Positions 37,801 through 45,291 of a DNA stretch of 61,745 bases are shown here, piece after piece; within the stretch, counting starts at the first letter, position 1, and each line of letters starts with the position of its first letter. The notes under the pieces were generated by a model. The model was not told the DNA's origin, did no database searches, and saw only the letters and a list, made by a program, of their open reading frames with translations. Source of the stretch: JALZAI01 sp038212215 (lineage in GTDB: Bacteria; Actinomycetota; Actinomycetes; Mycobacteriales; Jatrophihabitantaceae); the NCBI GenBank assembly GCA_038212215.1, contig JBBQUT010000028.1, positions 1-61,745 of the forward strand, read 5' to 3'. The translations under genes and the position numbers were made by a program.

Positions 37801-38125
37801 ACAGGAAATCGGCGTGCCCACGGCGACCCTCGTGCAGAAACGTCGCCTGATAAATGACCTCCGCACCGCCGCACATCGCCAGCGTCGTCGCCTGCGCAGC
37901 GGCAGCGACGGGGACGCCGTCGGTCACGATCTCTACCACCTGATGATCGGTGCGCAGTCGGGCGAGGTAGGCGGCCTCGTGCTGCATACCCTTCTCAAAC
38001 AGCAGCTCCAACAGCTCGTCGGTGGGCGACCACGGCTTGCCCCTTTCGCCGTTGGCGACGGCGAGGTCCAGCGCGGTGAGGTGACGACACGCCACAAACT
38101 TCGTCAGGTCTGTCGGGCTGACCAC
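34853..38125 (-). CDS. TM0106-type RecB-like nuclease fused to SF1 helicase
   Basis: 1090 aa from GTG 38125. The N-terminus is a Cas4/RecB-like nuclease: DVADTKLARRLKVPALLQMATYG has the D-x-K and Q-x3-Y motifs, and CEQCRWRMEC is a likely iron-sulfur or zinc Cys set. A YprB-like RNase H fold (DLYLDFEADRY, YHYAPYEKAAL) occupies the middle. A Upf1/Dna2-like SF1 helicase forms the C-terminal half: Walker A GPPGTGKS near 718, DEAGQ near 820, LLGDPQQL, QVGTVDKFQGKEAAVVI, and NVAVSRAR. It should unwind and cut DNA or RNA. It is coupled to the receiver-like gene downstream. Confidence 0.85.
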   Translation of the reverse strand: MVSPTDLTKFVACRHLTALDLAVANGERGKPWSPTDELLELLFEKGMQHEAAYLARLRTDHQVVEIVTDGVPVAAAAQATTLAMCGGAEVIYQATFLHEGRRGHADFLFRADRPSTLGDWSYDVADTKLARRLKVPALLQMATYGEHLRRIQGEPPRALTVVAGDGIEHSYPFADVEAYARRVTSRFEDFLDLRAATVAEPVPQCEQCRWRMECTRGWRRADHLSFVAFLPGSQRHELEQAGITTLAQLATQAPAALPRSIGRSSRERLVQQAALQLAERSTQEPSYELLQPCPGQGLLRLPEPDPADLYLDFEADRYVEPDGLEYLAGIGDRDDTFTPIWAHSPAEERALTVTLIDLMHERWRAHPGMHVYHYAPYEKAALQRLTSRHAVREAELDVLLRAEVLVDLYAVVRQGLRISKESYSIKKLEAFYWGNVRGHGDGDGQVAEAISSVLAYEKWLVEKDDATLAAIAAYNFDDVRSTHDLHDWLEERRAELERIHATTFPRDAAAGQSVEASAEELAEAALAERCTDGGQPLLAGLVGWHRREARPAWWDVFRLEDLDEDALIDDGTAIGGLGAPIWQYDIARSHVHRYPFPPQDTKVAVGDTALGVDDHKSIGEVVGVDAVQGWVDIRIGSRRQPALVRGIGRDAPVRTTALRRSIADIAERTLGGEDCLAARLLRRAVPAGLPVGDGEVAAEAVLRLGSALQGEVLAVQGPPGTGKSVTGARLIRALLDLGLRVGVTAQSHQVIGGLLTKVARPALQRCDKDEQWCGSPIVDRAESAASVDDALTTGRHRLVGGTAWLWAADDLTDAIDVLVIDEAGQFSLANAVAASRAARSLVLLGDPQQLTQPTQAIHPQGAGVSVLGHLLEDHDTVPADRGVFLDRTWRMHPAITEFVSVTSYEGRLQSRGHLVRQAVVDGVWSGSGLRMVPVMHTGNSATSPEESDVVTRIVEELLQAEWVNENGDQRALTPDDILIVTPFNAHVARLRQAVPLGVQVGTVDKFQGKEAAVVIYSMASSSAADAPRGIEFLYDVHRLNVAVSRARAMAILVCSPALLDADVFTPHQVRLVNALCRYAETASPLAESEP

Positions 38126-38490
38126 CAGCCCGGACCCATCGCGCCTAATGTCGCCCTCTGTCCACCAGGTCAGCCACCTTCGGTTTCCCGTTCATCACGC
38201 GAGGCGAGATCGATGCGCCGCTCGTCGTCCGTCACGAGCGCAGCCCGCCTTCCGGCGACGCTGCCGCCGCCAACCCCGCCGCCGCAATCCATCCTCCTTC
38301 GCCGACCACTTGCCGGGCGGCGTCCCGGTCGGAGTCGCTCACCGTGTCAGTGTGTACCGGTATTCCGTCGGTACCAAGGTGCACACTCGCCAGCGACGCA
38401 CACACTTACCCAAGCGGTAAACGAAGTTGAAACGACGGTACTGGGGATTGAGTCGATTAGAACGGGCATGTCGACTAGAGCGGGACGTAG

Positions 38491-38520
38491 TTGACATGGC
38501 CCCGTTGGCCGGAGTATTCG
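38491..38520 (+). promoter_or_regulatory. sigma70-type promoter candidate for the HTH gene
   Basis: TTGACA at 38491-38496 and TATTCG at 38515-38520 are spaced by 18 bp, ending 50 bp upstream of the HTH gene start. It lies in the 444-bp divergent region between that gene and the nuclease-helicase gene; I see no other gene in that region. Confidence 0.4.
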
Positions 38521-38569
38521 GCTGTCAGTTCAGTCTGCGGGTACTGGCGCAATGGAGTAGGCAGTACCT

Positions 38570-39091
38570 GTGCCCCGTAAGTTGCCCGGTGAACTGGCCC
38601 AGGCGCTTCGCCTCGCTCATGGGGTGGAGTTGGCTGCGGGGTCCTGGAATCAGCTCACCCGCGCGCGCCAGGGCACTGCTGCGCTACTGGCAGCTGCACG
38701 CGCTGCGGGGTGGAGCGCCGCCGAACTGGGGTCAGTTCTCGGCATCAGCCGGGGAGCAGTGCAGAACCGTGTCGACCGGCGGCGGATCACCACGCCGTGG
38801 AGTGGGTTAAACGTGGCCGTACCGACGAGGATCGAACGGCCGGTACCGCTGCGCAAAGTGCCGGTCGAGCAGCGGGACTGGCTCTACGCAGGCGAGGCGG
38901 GCGGGGTCGCCCGGAGCACGCTCGAGCAGTGGCGACGAGCTGGGCTGTTACCCGCGACGCGGCAGTTCAGCCGGGCCGTGTTCATGTATGCGCGCAGCGA
39001 CGTCGAACGGGTGATGGCCGCCCCGTCTTACAACAATCACGGGGTTGACCGGGCCACCGTGCTGGAATGGATCAACGGCTCAGGAGGCTGA
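38570..39091 (+). CDS. helix-turn-helix protein
   Basis: 173 aa from GTG 38570. A first HTH (AARAAGWSAAELGSVLGISR, about 43-62) is followed by GAVQNRVDRR. A second MerR/excisionase-like segment comes later (GGVARSTLEQWRRAGLLPAT). Two DNA-binding modules in one small protein suggest a regulator or recombination directionality factor of the element. The divergent helicase gene could be a target. Confidence 0.6.
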   Translation: MPRKLPGELAQALRLAHGVELAAGSWNQLTRARQGTAALLAAARAAGWSAAELGSVLGISRGAVQNRVDRRRITTPWSGLNVAVPTRIERPVPLRKVPVEQRDWLYAGEAGGVARSTLEQWRRAGLLPATRQFSRAVFMYARSDVERVMAAPSYNNHGVDRATVLEWINGSGG

Positions 39092-39304
39092 GCTAGGCCC
39101 TTGGCGGCCTAAGGCATGAATGGATGGGTGTCTGGCTTTGCGAGTGACCCCCAACGCGATCAGGCGACAGCGGCGCCCACCCTTTTGCCGGTGCTGATGA
39201 AGTCTGGCGTCCGGCGCCACAAAGTTCTGCTCGGTCGACTGTAATCGCGATCCTCGTGGTGGGGTGAGGTTCAGTTGAGACCCGACACAGGGCACGCTGA
39301 CGCA

Positions 39305-40258
39305 ATGCCCGTCGTGTCGCTGCCGGCTCCAGTCGCGCTCGCGCGCCTAACCGACTCGCTGACGCCGCTTGGCGTAGCCGATCCGGTGTGGGAGCCGAAA
39401 TTCGACGGCTACCGCGTAGTCACCGCGGGCGGGCGCTTGTATTCGCGGCGGGGTACCACCCTTACCGCGTTGTTCCCCGATCTCGCGCCGGTACTAGCCG
39501 CCCGGCTGCCCGCCGACCTGGTTTTGGATGGCGAGCTGGTGGCGTGGGACGTCGCTGCGGGCCGGCTCGACTTCGCCGGTCTGCAGGCCCGCATGACCGC
39601 CGGTCGGCGGATCCGCTCGGTGGCCGAGCGTCGTCCGGCGCAGCTCGTGGTATTCGACGTGCTGGCCGCGGATGGTGAGGACCTGCGTGGCCTGCCTTTG
39701 CGTCGGCGCCGCACGATCCTCGAGCGGGCCCTGTCCGGGCTGACGTCGCCGATCGTGCTGTGCCAGCAGACGAGCGACCTCGCGATTGCTGAGGAGTGGT
39801 TTCGCACCATGACCGCCGCCGGAATCGAGGGTGTGGTGGTCAAGGACGCCGCCGCCGTCTATCCAACCCGGGCGGGGCAACGGGTGTGGTGGAAGGTCAA
39901 GGCCAAGACAGCATTGGACATGCTGGCCGTCGGCTTCACCGGATCGGCCACCGCGCCGAGGAGCCTGGTGCTGGCCTTCCCCGGCGTCGTCGACGATGCC
40001 GGTCAGCCGATGACCGCCGGCTCCACCACCGTGCTCACGAAATCTGCATCCCGCTCTGTCGCCCCGCTGCTACGGCCCACCGGCGAGAGCTTCGAACGCA
40101 CCTTCGCATGGGGCGCCCGCGAGCCCAGCACCGTGACCGTTATCGAGCCTCTGGTTGTGGAGGTCGAGGCCGACGCATCTGCCGAGACAGGCGTGCTTCG
40201 CCATGCCGCCCGCCTGCACCGTGTCCGCCCCGATCTCGACGTCGACGAGCTCGGATGA
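39305..40258 (+). CDS. ATP-dependent DNA ligase, LigC-like
   Basis: 317 aa from ATG 39305 (MPVVSLPAPVALA); the earlier ATG 39275 adds ten unlikely residues. Ligase motifs are all present: I KFDGYR with the adenylated Lys32, RRG (48-50), III DGELVAWD (75-82), IV EGVVVKD (175-181) and V WWKVK (195-199), followed by an OB-fold domain. This is the size of the small actinobacterial LigC. An element-borne copy could serve repair or end sealing after transfer. Confidence 0.85.
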   Translation: MPVVSLPAPVALARLTDSLTPLGVADPVWEPKFDGYRVVTAGGRLYSRRGTTLTALFPDLAPVLAARLPADLVLDGELVAWDVAAGRLDFAGLQARMTAGRRIRSVAERRPAQLVVFDVLAADGEDLRGLPLRRRRTILERALSGLTSPIVLCQQTSDLAIAEEWFRTMTAAGIEGVVVKDAAAVYPTRAGQRVWWKVKAKTALDMLAVGFTGSATAPRSLVLAFPGVVDDAGQPMTAGSTTVLTKSASRSVAPLLRPTGESFERTFAWGAREPSTVTVIEPLVVEVEADASAETGVLRHAARLHRVRPDLDVDELG

Positions 40259-40279
40259 AGCCCGCACCTTCGCCCCTGG

Positions 40280-40651
40280 TCAGCGGCGCTTGCTGTAGCG
40301 GGGGCTGGTCCACCGGTACCCCTTGGGCGCCTCCAACTCGGTGTCGTGCTCAAGCACGCCGAAGTATCCGAGCTGAGGTCCCGGCGGGACGGGCCACCAG
40401 CGCCGGTCGTCGTCGAGGCGGACCCGCGGAACGCGGCCATAGTCCTCATGCTCGATCCGTTCGACGTACCGTGCCGCGGCCCAGCCGCTGCACCACAGCT
40501 CGGTGGGTGCTTCTAAGTTGCGGGCGATGTGGCGTTCCCAGGTCAGCAGTGCCCACCAGCCGCCGGCCGGGTCGCTGCCCCATGCCAGCAGGTGCACGCC
40601 GTGCTGGGGCGGCAGCTGGAGCTGCACTCGAGGTGGGCCCCACTCCGGCAC
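40280..40651 (-). CDS. hypothetical protein
   Basis: About 123 aa from GTG 40651; GTG 40627 is an alternative start. Recognisable as protein by its Trp/Tyr-rich strands (GVHLLAWGSDPAGGWWALL, ERHIARNLEAPTELWCSGW, RRWWPVPPGPQLGYFGVLE). No motif I can name. The far longer frame upstream is shadow of other genes and of a tandem repeat. It converges on the DNA ligase with a 21-bp gap. Confidence 0.5.
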   Translation of the reverse strand: MPEWGPPRVQLQLPPQHGVHLLAWGSDPAGGWWALLTWERHIARNLEAPTELWCSGWAAARYVERIEHEDYGRVPRVRLDDDRRWWPVPPGPQLGYFGVLEHDTELEAPKGYRWTSPRYSKRR

Positions 40652-40683
40652 TGTCGACCCCCCTCCGGCGCCCCGCTCCGGCA

Positions 40684-40729
40684 CTGTCGAGTCCCAGAAA
40701 CTGTCGAGTCCCAGAAACTGTCGAGTCCC
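40684..40729. repeat. 17-bp tandem repeat, 2.7 units
   Basis: CTGTCGAGTCCCAGAAA occurs at 40684-40700 and 40701-40717 and in part at 40718-40729. The core CTGTCGA recurs at 40651. The array lies directly upstream of the hypothetical gene at 40280-40651 and ends near an AACATATGTT palindrome (40748-40757), so it could be an iteron-like or operator array. Confidence 0.6.
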
Positions 40730-40747
40730 GTGACTGTGCCACGATAA

Positions 40748-40757
40748 AACATATGTT
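40748..40757. promoter_or_regulatory. 10-bp perfect palindrome in an AT-rich pocket
   Basis: AACATATGTT lies inside the AT-rich stretch ACGATAAAACATATGTTCGA, conspicuous in this GC-rich region. It is 19 bp from the tandem repeat and could be part of a promoter or a binding site. Nothing else supports a function. Confidence 0.3.
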
Positions 40758-40944
40758 CGATACGCTGCGCCGTGGTCTGGTCTTCGACCCTCACCCCTCC
40801 CGAGACGACCGGTGCTGAACCGCGCGGGAGTTGGTGGGTGAGTCAGGGTCGGGAGTCCGATGACGCCTGACGCGCAGCGCGTTTGTCGACCGGACAGCAC
40901 GGCGGATGCTGCCTGTTCGCTGCAGCGGGTTGCCAGCCGCGGGG

Positions 40945-41640
40945 TTACGGCCAGCGCAGGTGCCGCGGGTTCCGTGGGGAGGCGACCGCGCCGGTCTTGG
41001 TGCGGTACTTGTCGGCGAGGGTCTTGCTGCGGGCCGTGCAGACGAGGATCGCGTCGTCGCGGGCGACATCGGCGGCGATCGCGCGCACGAGCGCGAAGCC
41101 GTCGCCGGTGCCGCGCCGGCCGCCTCCGGTGGCCGGCCAGGCGGCCAGTTCGGTGAACAGGACCGGCCGTCGGCCGGTCTCGCGGCTGGTGGTGGCCGTC
41201 CAGCGGCGTAGCCCGCGACCCTGGCTCTGCTGGACGAGGGCCGGGACGGCGTAGGTGAGCGTCGGCAGCAGGATCAGCACGCCGTACCAGGCGAGGACGA
41301 CCAGACCTGCCGTCGCGCTCGGCCCGAGCGGCGCGACGATGAGGACGGGCCCCAGGATGAGCACGCCCAGGAGCAAGCCGGCAGCGGCGAACAGGAGCCG
41401 GTGGCCTCGTGGCCGACGGGGCGGGCCGGCCGCGGCGGGTAGCCGGGCAAGGTGGGTAGAGGCGGCGCCGAGTGAGGCGAGGAGCTCGGGGCGCCGCACG
41501 ATCGGGGTGCTGGTGAGCAGCCACATGAACGGCAGGTCGAGGTAGGCCAGCCACCAGCGGATCCGGCGCAGGTTGCTGTAGGCCAGCGCGGTGCGGGTGA
41601 TAGTCCCGGCGGTCTGGCGTAGCGATGTGCAGCCGTACAC
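40945..41640 (-). CDS. membrane protein of the SSB/prepilin-peptidase operon
   Basis: 231 aa from GTG 41640 (VYGCTSLRQTAGTITRTALAY). Membrane helices follow at the middle (LLFAAAGLLLGVLILGPVLI, and TAGLVVLAWYGVLILLPTL). The C-terminal part is cytoplasmic and Arg-rich, with a conserved-looking AIAADVARDDAILVCTARS. I do not know the family. It is last in the run of genes that begins with ssb, 95 bp after the prepilin peptidase. The frame continues upstream only as shadow. Confidence 0.55.
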   Translation of the reverse strand: MYGCTSLRQTAGTITRTALAYSNLRRIRWWLAYLDLPFMWLLTSTPIVRRPELLASLGAASTHLARLPAAAGPPRRPRGHRLLFAAAGLLLGVLILGPVLIVAPLGPSATAGLVVLAWYGVLILLPTLTYAVPALVQQSQGRGLRRWTATTSRETGRRPVLFTELAAWPATGGGRRGTGDGFALVRAIAADVARDDAILVCTARSKTLADKYRTKTGAVASPRNPRHLRWP

Positions 41641-41735
41641 GACGCCGGAGGGTGCGCCGGAACCGTGGTGAGGGCGTAAGTCTGGTTGCCCGATCGCCTT
41701 GGTGTGGCGGTCACGGTGTACGTCAGGCCGGCCGG

Positions 41736-42398
41736 TCAGGGGTGTATCGCGATCGCGATGAGGGCGGCGGTGATCAGGAATGGGCCCAGCGGGAGTGGGT
41801 CGCGGCGGCCGGTGGCGAGCATGCCTGCGGCGACGAGGCCGGCGGCGAGGAAGCCGAGGGCGAGGCCGGTGACCATGGTCGGCCAGCTGCGCCAGGCGAG
41901 GTAGCCGGCGAGTAGCCCGGCGAGCTTGACGTCGCCGAGGCCTACGCTGCGGGGTGAGGCCAGCGCGGCGAGGTACAGCAGCGCGAACACTGCGGCGCCG
42001 CCGACGGCGGCTCGGGCGAGGTCGTCCCATCGGTGGTCGATGCCGGCAGCGGCGATCAGCAGTACGACGCCGGCGCCAGCGGCGATGAGGAGGATCTTGT
42101 TGGGCAGCCGGTGTTGTTCGGCGTCGACGAGCGCGAGGACCGTCCCAGCGAGGGCGAGTACGAGGAACGCCGGCCAATCCGCGTGGTCACCGGCGCCGGC
42201 GCCGGCGAGACCAGCGAGCACCGCTGCGACGGCGGCGGTGAGGACGGTGCGTCGGAGGGTCGTCGTGCGCGGGCGCCACCAGCTCGCCGAGCGGGTGCCG
42301 CTGTGCGCGGCGGCGGGCAGGGTGAGGCCGGCGAGGTAGGGCGCTGCGAGCAGGCCGGCAGCGGCCGCTGTTGCGGCGGCCAGCATTGGCATCGTCAT
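41736..42398 (-). CDS. prepilin peptidase, A24 family (minimal form)
   Basis: 220 aa from ATG 42398, overlapping the previous stop (ATGA). Several membrane helices surround the two aspartate signatures: LALVDAEQHRLPN (first catalytic Asp) and SVGLGDVKLAGLL (GxGD, second Asp). The N-terminal methylase/zinc domain of PilD is missing, as in other minimal type IV prepilin peptidases. It would cleave pilin-like leader peptides. No pilin gene is seen in the window. Confidence 0.8.
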   Translation of the reverse strand: MTMPMLAAATAAAAGLLAAPYLAGLTLPAAAHSGTRSASWWRPRTTTLRRTVLTAAVAAVLAGLAGAGAGDHADWPAFLVLALAGTVLALVDAEQHRLPNKILLIAAGAGVVLLIAAAGIDHRWDDLARAAVGGAAVFALLYLAALASPRSVGLGDVKLAGLLAGYLAWRSWPTMVTGLALGFLAAGLVAAGMLATGRRDPLPLGPFLITAALIAIAIHP

Positions 42399-42691
42399 TC
42401 GCTCATTCCTCCGGTGTTCAGGATCGCACCGGTGGCGGCGGCGCTGCGCTCGCCACGCAACCAGGCCAGCTGGGCGTGGTCTTGCTGGTCGCGGTCCAGG
42501 CCGTGGGCGAGCCATGCCGCTTCGGTGGACGGGCAGGGCCACGGCAGGCCGTGGGCGCACAGGTCCCAGCCCTCGGTGACGTCGGGGATGGGACACGGGG
42601 TAAGCCGCTGCCTGATCTGCTGCAGCCGCCGCTCGAGGTCCACGGCGGACCGGTCCGCGGTGCTGCCGGCCGCGGTGTGGAAGGCGGTCAT
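42395..42691 (-). CDS. hypothetical protein with CPxP-type conserved core
   Basis: 98 aa from ATG 42691. The central part reads LTPCPIPDVTEGWDLCAHGL and then PWPCPSTEAAWLAHGLD, a Cys/His pattern that could hold zinc. Overlaps of 1 and 4 bp with its neighbours show an operon. Such proteins recur on actinobacterial conjugative elements; function unknown. Confidence 0.65.
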   Translation of the reverse strand: MTAFHTAAGSTADRSAVDLERRLQQIRQRLTPCPIPDVTEGWDLCAHGLPWPCPSTEAAWLAHGLDRDQQDHAQLAWLRGERSAAATGAILNTGGMSE

Positions 42692-42879
42692 CAGAACGTC
42701 GCTCCTGCCATCGCTCGAGCCGGCTCGACAAGCGGGGCGACGACAGCGAGGACGTCGCCTGCGGCTTCGAGCGTGCCGGCGGGGTCGTCGGCCTGGTCGT
42801 CGGTGCCGAAGAGGCCGACGAGGAAGTGGGCGGCGTCGGGGTGGTCGGCGGCGAATTTCGTGCAGTGGATGACCCACAT
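42691..42879 (-). CDS. small hypothetical protein
   Basis: 62 aa from ATG 42879 (MWVIHCTKFAADHPDAAHFL). Stop and following start overlap as TGATG. No family recognised. It lies 76 bp after ssb. Confidence 0.6.
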   Translation of the reverse strand: MWVIHCTKFAADHPDAAHFLVGLFGTDDQADDPAGTLEAAGDVLAVVAPLVEPARAMAGATF

Positions 42880-42955
42880 GAGTGGTGACCTCGGTTCGCT
42901 CGGGTGCGAGGGGAGAGAGGCCCCCCGTTTCGGGCGGCCCTCCCCGCGTCGCGGC

Positions 42956-43336
42956 TCAGCTGGCGCTCACGGTCTCGGGAGTGCGGACAGGCGTGTACTT
43001 GGTCGACAGGCCGTGGTGGTCGGCGCTGATCCGGCGGCGCTGCCGGGTGGCGCCCTCGGTGTCGCGGTACTCCTCGACGTAGAGGTTGCCGGCGATCAGG
43101 AGCCGGGTGCCCTTGGCTGCGCTGGCCGCGAAGTGGATGGCCTGCTCCCCGGACACGGTGACCTCGTAGAAGGTCGTGCCGGTGTCCTCCCAGCTGTCGG
43201 TCTCGGCGTTGTAGCGGCGGTCGTTGACCGCGACGCTCACGTTGGAGATGGCGACGGGCTGGGCGGTGCGCTTGCTGGTGAACTCGCGCAGGGTGGCGTC
43301 ATTAGTGGCGTTGCCTTCGATGACGATGAAGCTCAT
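42956..43336 (-). CDS. ssb: single-stranded DNA-binding protein
   Basis: 126 aa from ATG 43336, preceded by AAAGGACC. OB-fold features: IVIEGNATNDATLREF, VAISNVSVAVNDRRYN, DTGTTFYEVTVSGEQAIHFA, and GTRLLIAGNLYVEEYRDTEG. It is shorter than chromosomal SSB (about 160-180 aa) and lacks the acidic DDDIPF-type tail, as plasmid SSBs often do. It would coat transferred single strands. First gene of a five-gene minus-strand run. Confidence 0.85.
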   Translation of the reverse strand: MSFIVIEGNATNDATLREFTSKRTAQPVAISNVSVAVNDRRYNAETDSWEDTGTTFYEVTVSGEQAIHFAASAAKGTRLLIAGNLYVEEYRDTEGATRQRRRISADHHGLSTKYTPVRTPETVSAS

Positions 43337-44409
43337 GACGGTGGTCCTTTCGGTCGGCGCCTGCCGGGCTGTCCGGGTTGGCGGTCGATGGAGTTGGAGT
43401 CCAGCGGGAGAGGGGTTCTTCGGGTCGGTGTGCCTTTCGGCTGACCCCTTGCGTTTCCCTCCCCCGCCGGGCAAGGAGAGAGAAGGGGCCGTACACAGCG
43501 GCCGGAGCGCACGGTGGAGCGCCCGCAGCGCAGCGAGGACGAACGACCTTGCACGCAGGTCCGCGGCCCACACTCGAATGCCCGGCGCGGGGTGGGAACG
43601 GTGACGAGGTGTCGAGCGTGCAGCGCCGCTGAGGCCCGCGCTGGGACTCCGGCAGCGCCGCGCCGTCGCAGTGCCGACGTCAGGACGCTGGCGCGAGCTC
43701 CATGCGACGGCCTTGTCACGGGACCATGCGCTGCCGTGGGTCAGCGGCTATCACCTCCGGCAGGCCTCTCCGCATTGGACGTGCGGGACAGACCACCGAA
43801 GTGACATGCACGCCGATTTTCAGCAGGCCCGCCAGGGTCAAGTCCCGGTGCGCAGTGGCTCAATGACGAGGGGCTGCGCCGCGCGGCGCCGGCATCGGTG
43901 CATCGCTTCCAGCTGCCCTGCCATTCGTGGGGGGTCAGGCTCGGCACGTTCGGGTCCAGGCCGGGAGCCACTGCTGGTAGAAGTCGAGAAGCTGTCACGC
44001 TGGCGGGTGGTTCGAGCCAGCTGGCTGGGCTTCTTCCGCGACCTGACCGTCGTGGGCTGAGCGGCGTGCGACTGGTGACCAGGGCGCGCACCGTAGCCTG
44101 GTCGGCTCTGTCGGCGCCACAGTGCCCGGCGTGGCTTGGCAATACTCATTCGCAACATGGCAGGTGGCGAGACGTTTCCGCTGGTCCACATACACCGCGG
44201 GGAGAGGACCTTGGCAGCGTGACCCGATGGTGAGGCCCAGCGGCAGACCTGTCCCTCCCGGCGCGTGGCGGATCTCGACTGGCCAGTGGGAATCGTGCCC
44301 CTTGCAGAGCAGCGGGATCACCTGAATCAGCGTCCAGAAAGATCGGCCCGCGAGGTGACGGGTTCCTCGAAGAAGGACTTAGGTCAGAGCATTCAGAACC
44401 AGAGCGTGG
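43337..44409. other. 1.1 kb without a supportable gene
   Basis: GC-rich DNA with only random-looking frames on both strands. It presumably includes the promoter and leader of ssb (43337-43500). Confidence 0.4.
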
Positions 44410-44586
44410 CCGGTTCTTGCGGGTATCGACTGGGCGGTGAACATCACCAGCTCTGCGTTGTCGACGGTGAAAGAAAGAGGCTTCTGCACCGGCGGATGAC
44501 CCACGATTTCGGCGGCCTGGTCGAGACGGACCGTCAGCTGCGGCGCTTCGGTGACGGGCTGCCGAGCGTGGTCCAGCGCTCCTTAG
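44410..44586 (+). pseudogene. IS110-family transposase, N-terminal remnant
   Basis: The DNA reads VLAGIDWAV, then, after a one-base shift near 44438, EHHQLCVVDGERKRLLHRR and FGGLVETDRQLRRFGDGLP. GIDWA and HHQLCVVD are the RuvC-like start of IS110 transposases. Homology ends at about 44586. A different IS110 from the other two in this window. Confidence 0.65.
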
Positions 44587-44916
44587 GGTCTGCTCGTGGA
44601 ATATCCGCAGGCGGTCGAGCATGCGGCGTCGCCGCGGATCTCGGCCCGCCCGCGGGAGCGTTGCACGGTCGCCGCGGTCCACGACGACCGCTTCGACGTG
44701 ATTGTCGTGGCCGACACTCTGCGGCAAGGACACCGACGTTGGCGGGTGCTGCCGGTCCTCTCACCGGTACTGGCCGAGATCAAGGCGGTGATTCGCGACC
44801 GGGATCGGCTGCTGGAGTCGCAGAAGGCTAGCGAGCACCAGGTGCGCATGGTCTCCGGGGCCTACCCGGCGCCGGCGCGGTTCTTCTCGTCGATCGATCG
44901 GCGGATCACATTCATT

Positions 44917-44985
44917 CACAGGCGGGCGTGTTGCTTGTCGGTGAGAAGGTCGGCGCCGGCACGCAGCATCCGGCGGATGCCAGAG
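44917..44985 (-). pseudogene. ISL3-type transposase remnant
   Basis: On the minus strand the sequence reads LSGIRRMLRAGADLLTDKQHARL and stops. The pattern RRMLR-x-G-x-DLLTD-x-Q-x-ARL is typical of the ISL3-family transposase middle. It is a short scar. The plus-strand open frame over the same place (44596-45069) is not convincing as a gene. Confidence 0.5.
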
Positions 44986-45291
44986 AGCGGGTCACCGGTT
45001 CGGGGGCGGTGTCCACAGGTACCTTCCTCAGCGCGTTGGCGGCATCGGTCGAGGATGTCGCCGGACTAAGCTAAGCCACGACATGGAACGGTCCGTCTAC
45101 GGATTGCGTCGGGCAAATCTTCGGCCGGCGCGGTCTTGACCTCGGTGAATCCGTCCATTGCCGACTACCTGTCATCCGTCGCGGGTTAGTGACACTTTCG
45201 CGGTCGGGGTCGCGGCGGCTCCCGCTAAAGTCAACGTAACAGCGGAGACGGTGGCCCCCGTCCAACACCTCCCGCCGCCCGAATCAGCCTT

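Noticed and set aside
40652..41554. N-terminal extension of the hypothetical gene at 40280-40651
   Set aside because: Upstream of the tandem repeat the frame is antisense-type Arg/Pro/Ala sequence overlapping the membrane-protein gene. The protein-like part begins after the repeat.
44596..45069. 157-codon plus-strand frame
   Set aside because: The first half is weakly protein-like (RWRVLPVLSPVLAEIKAVIR), but the second half is antisense to an ISL3-type remnant. There is no RBS and no family.
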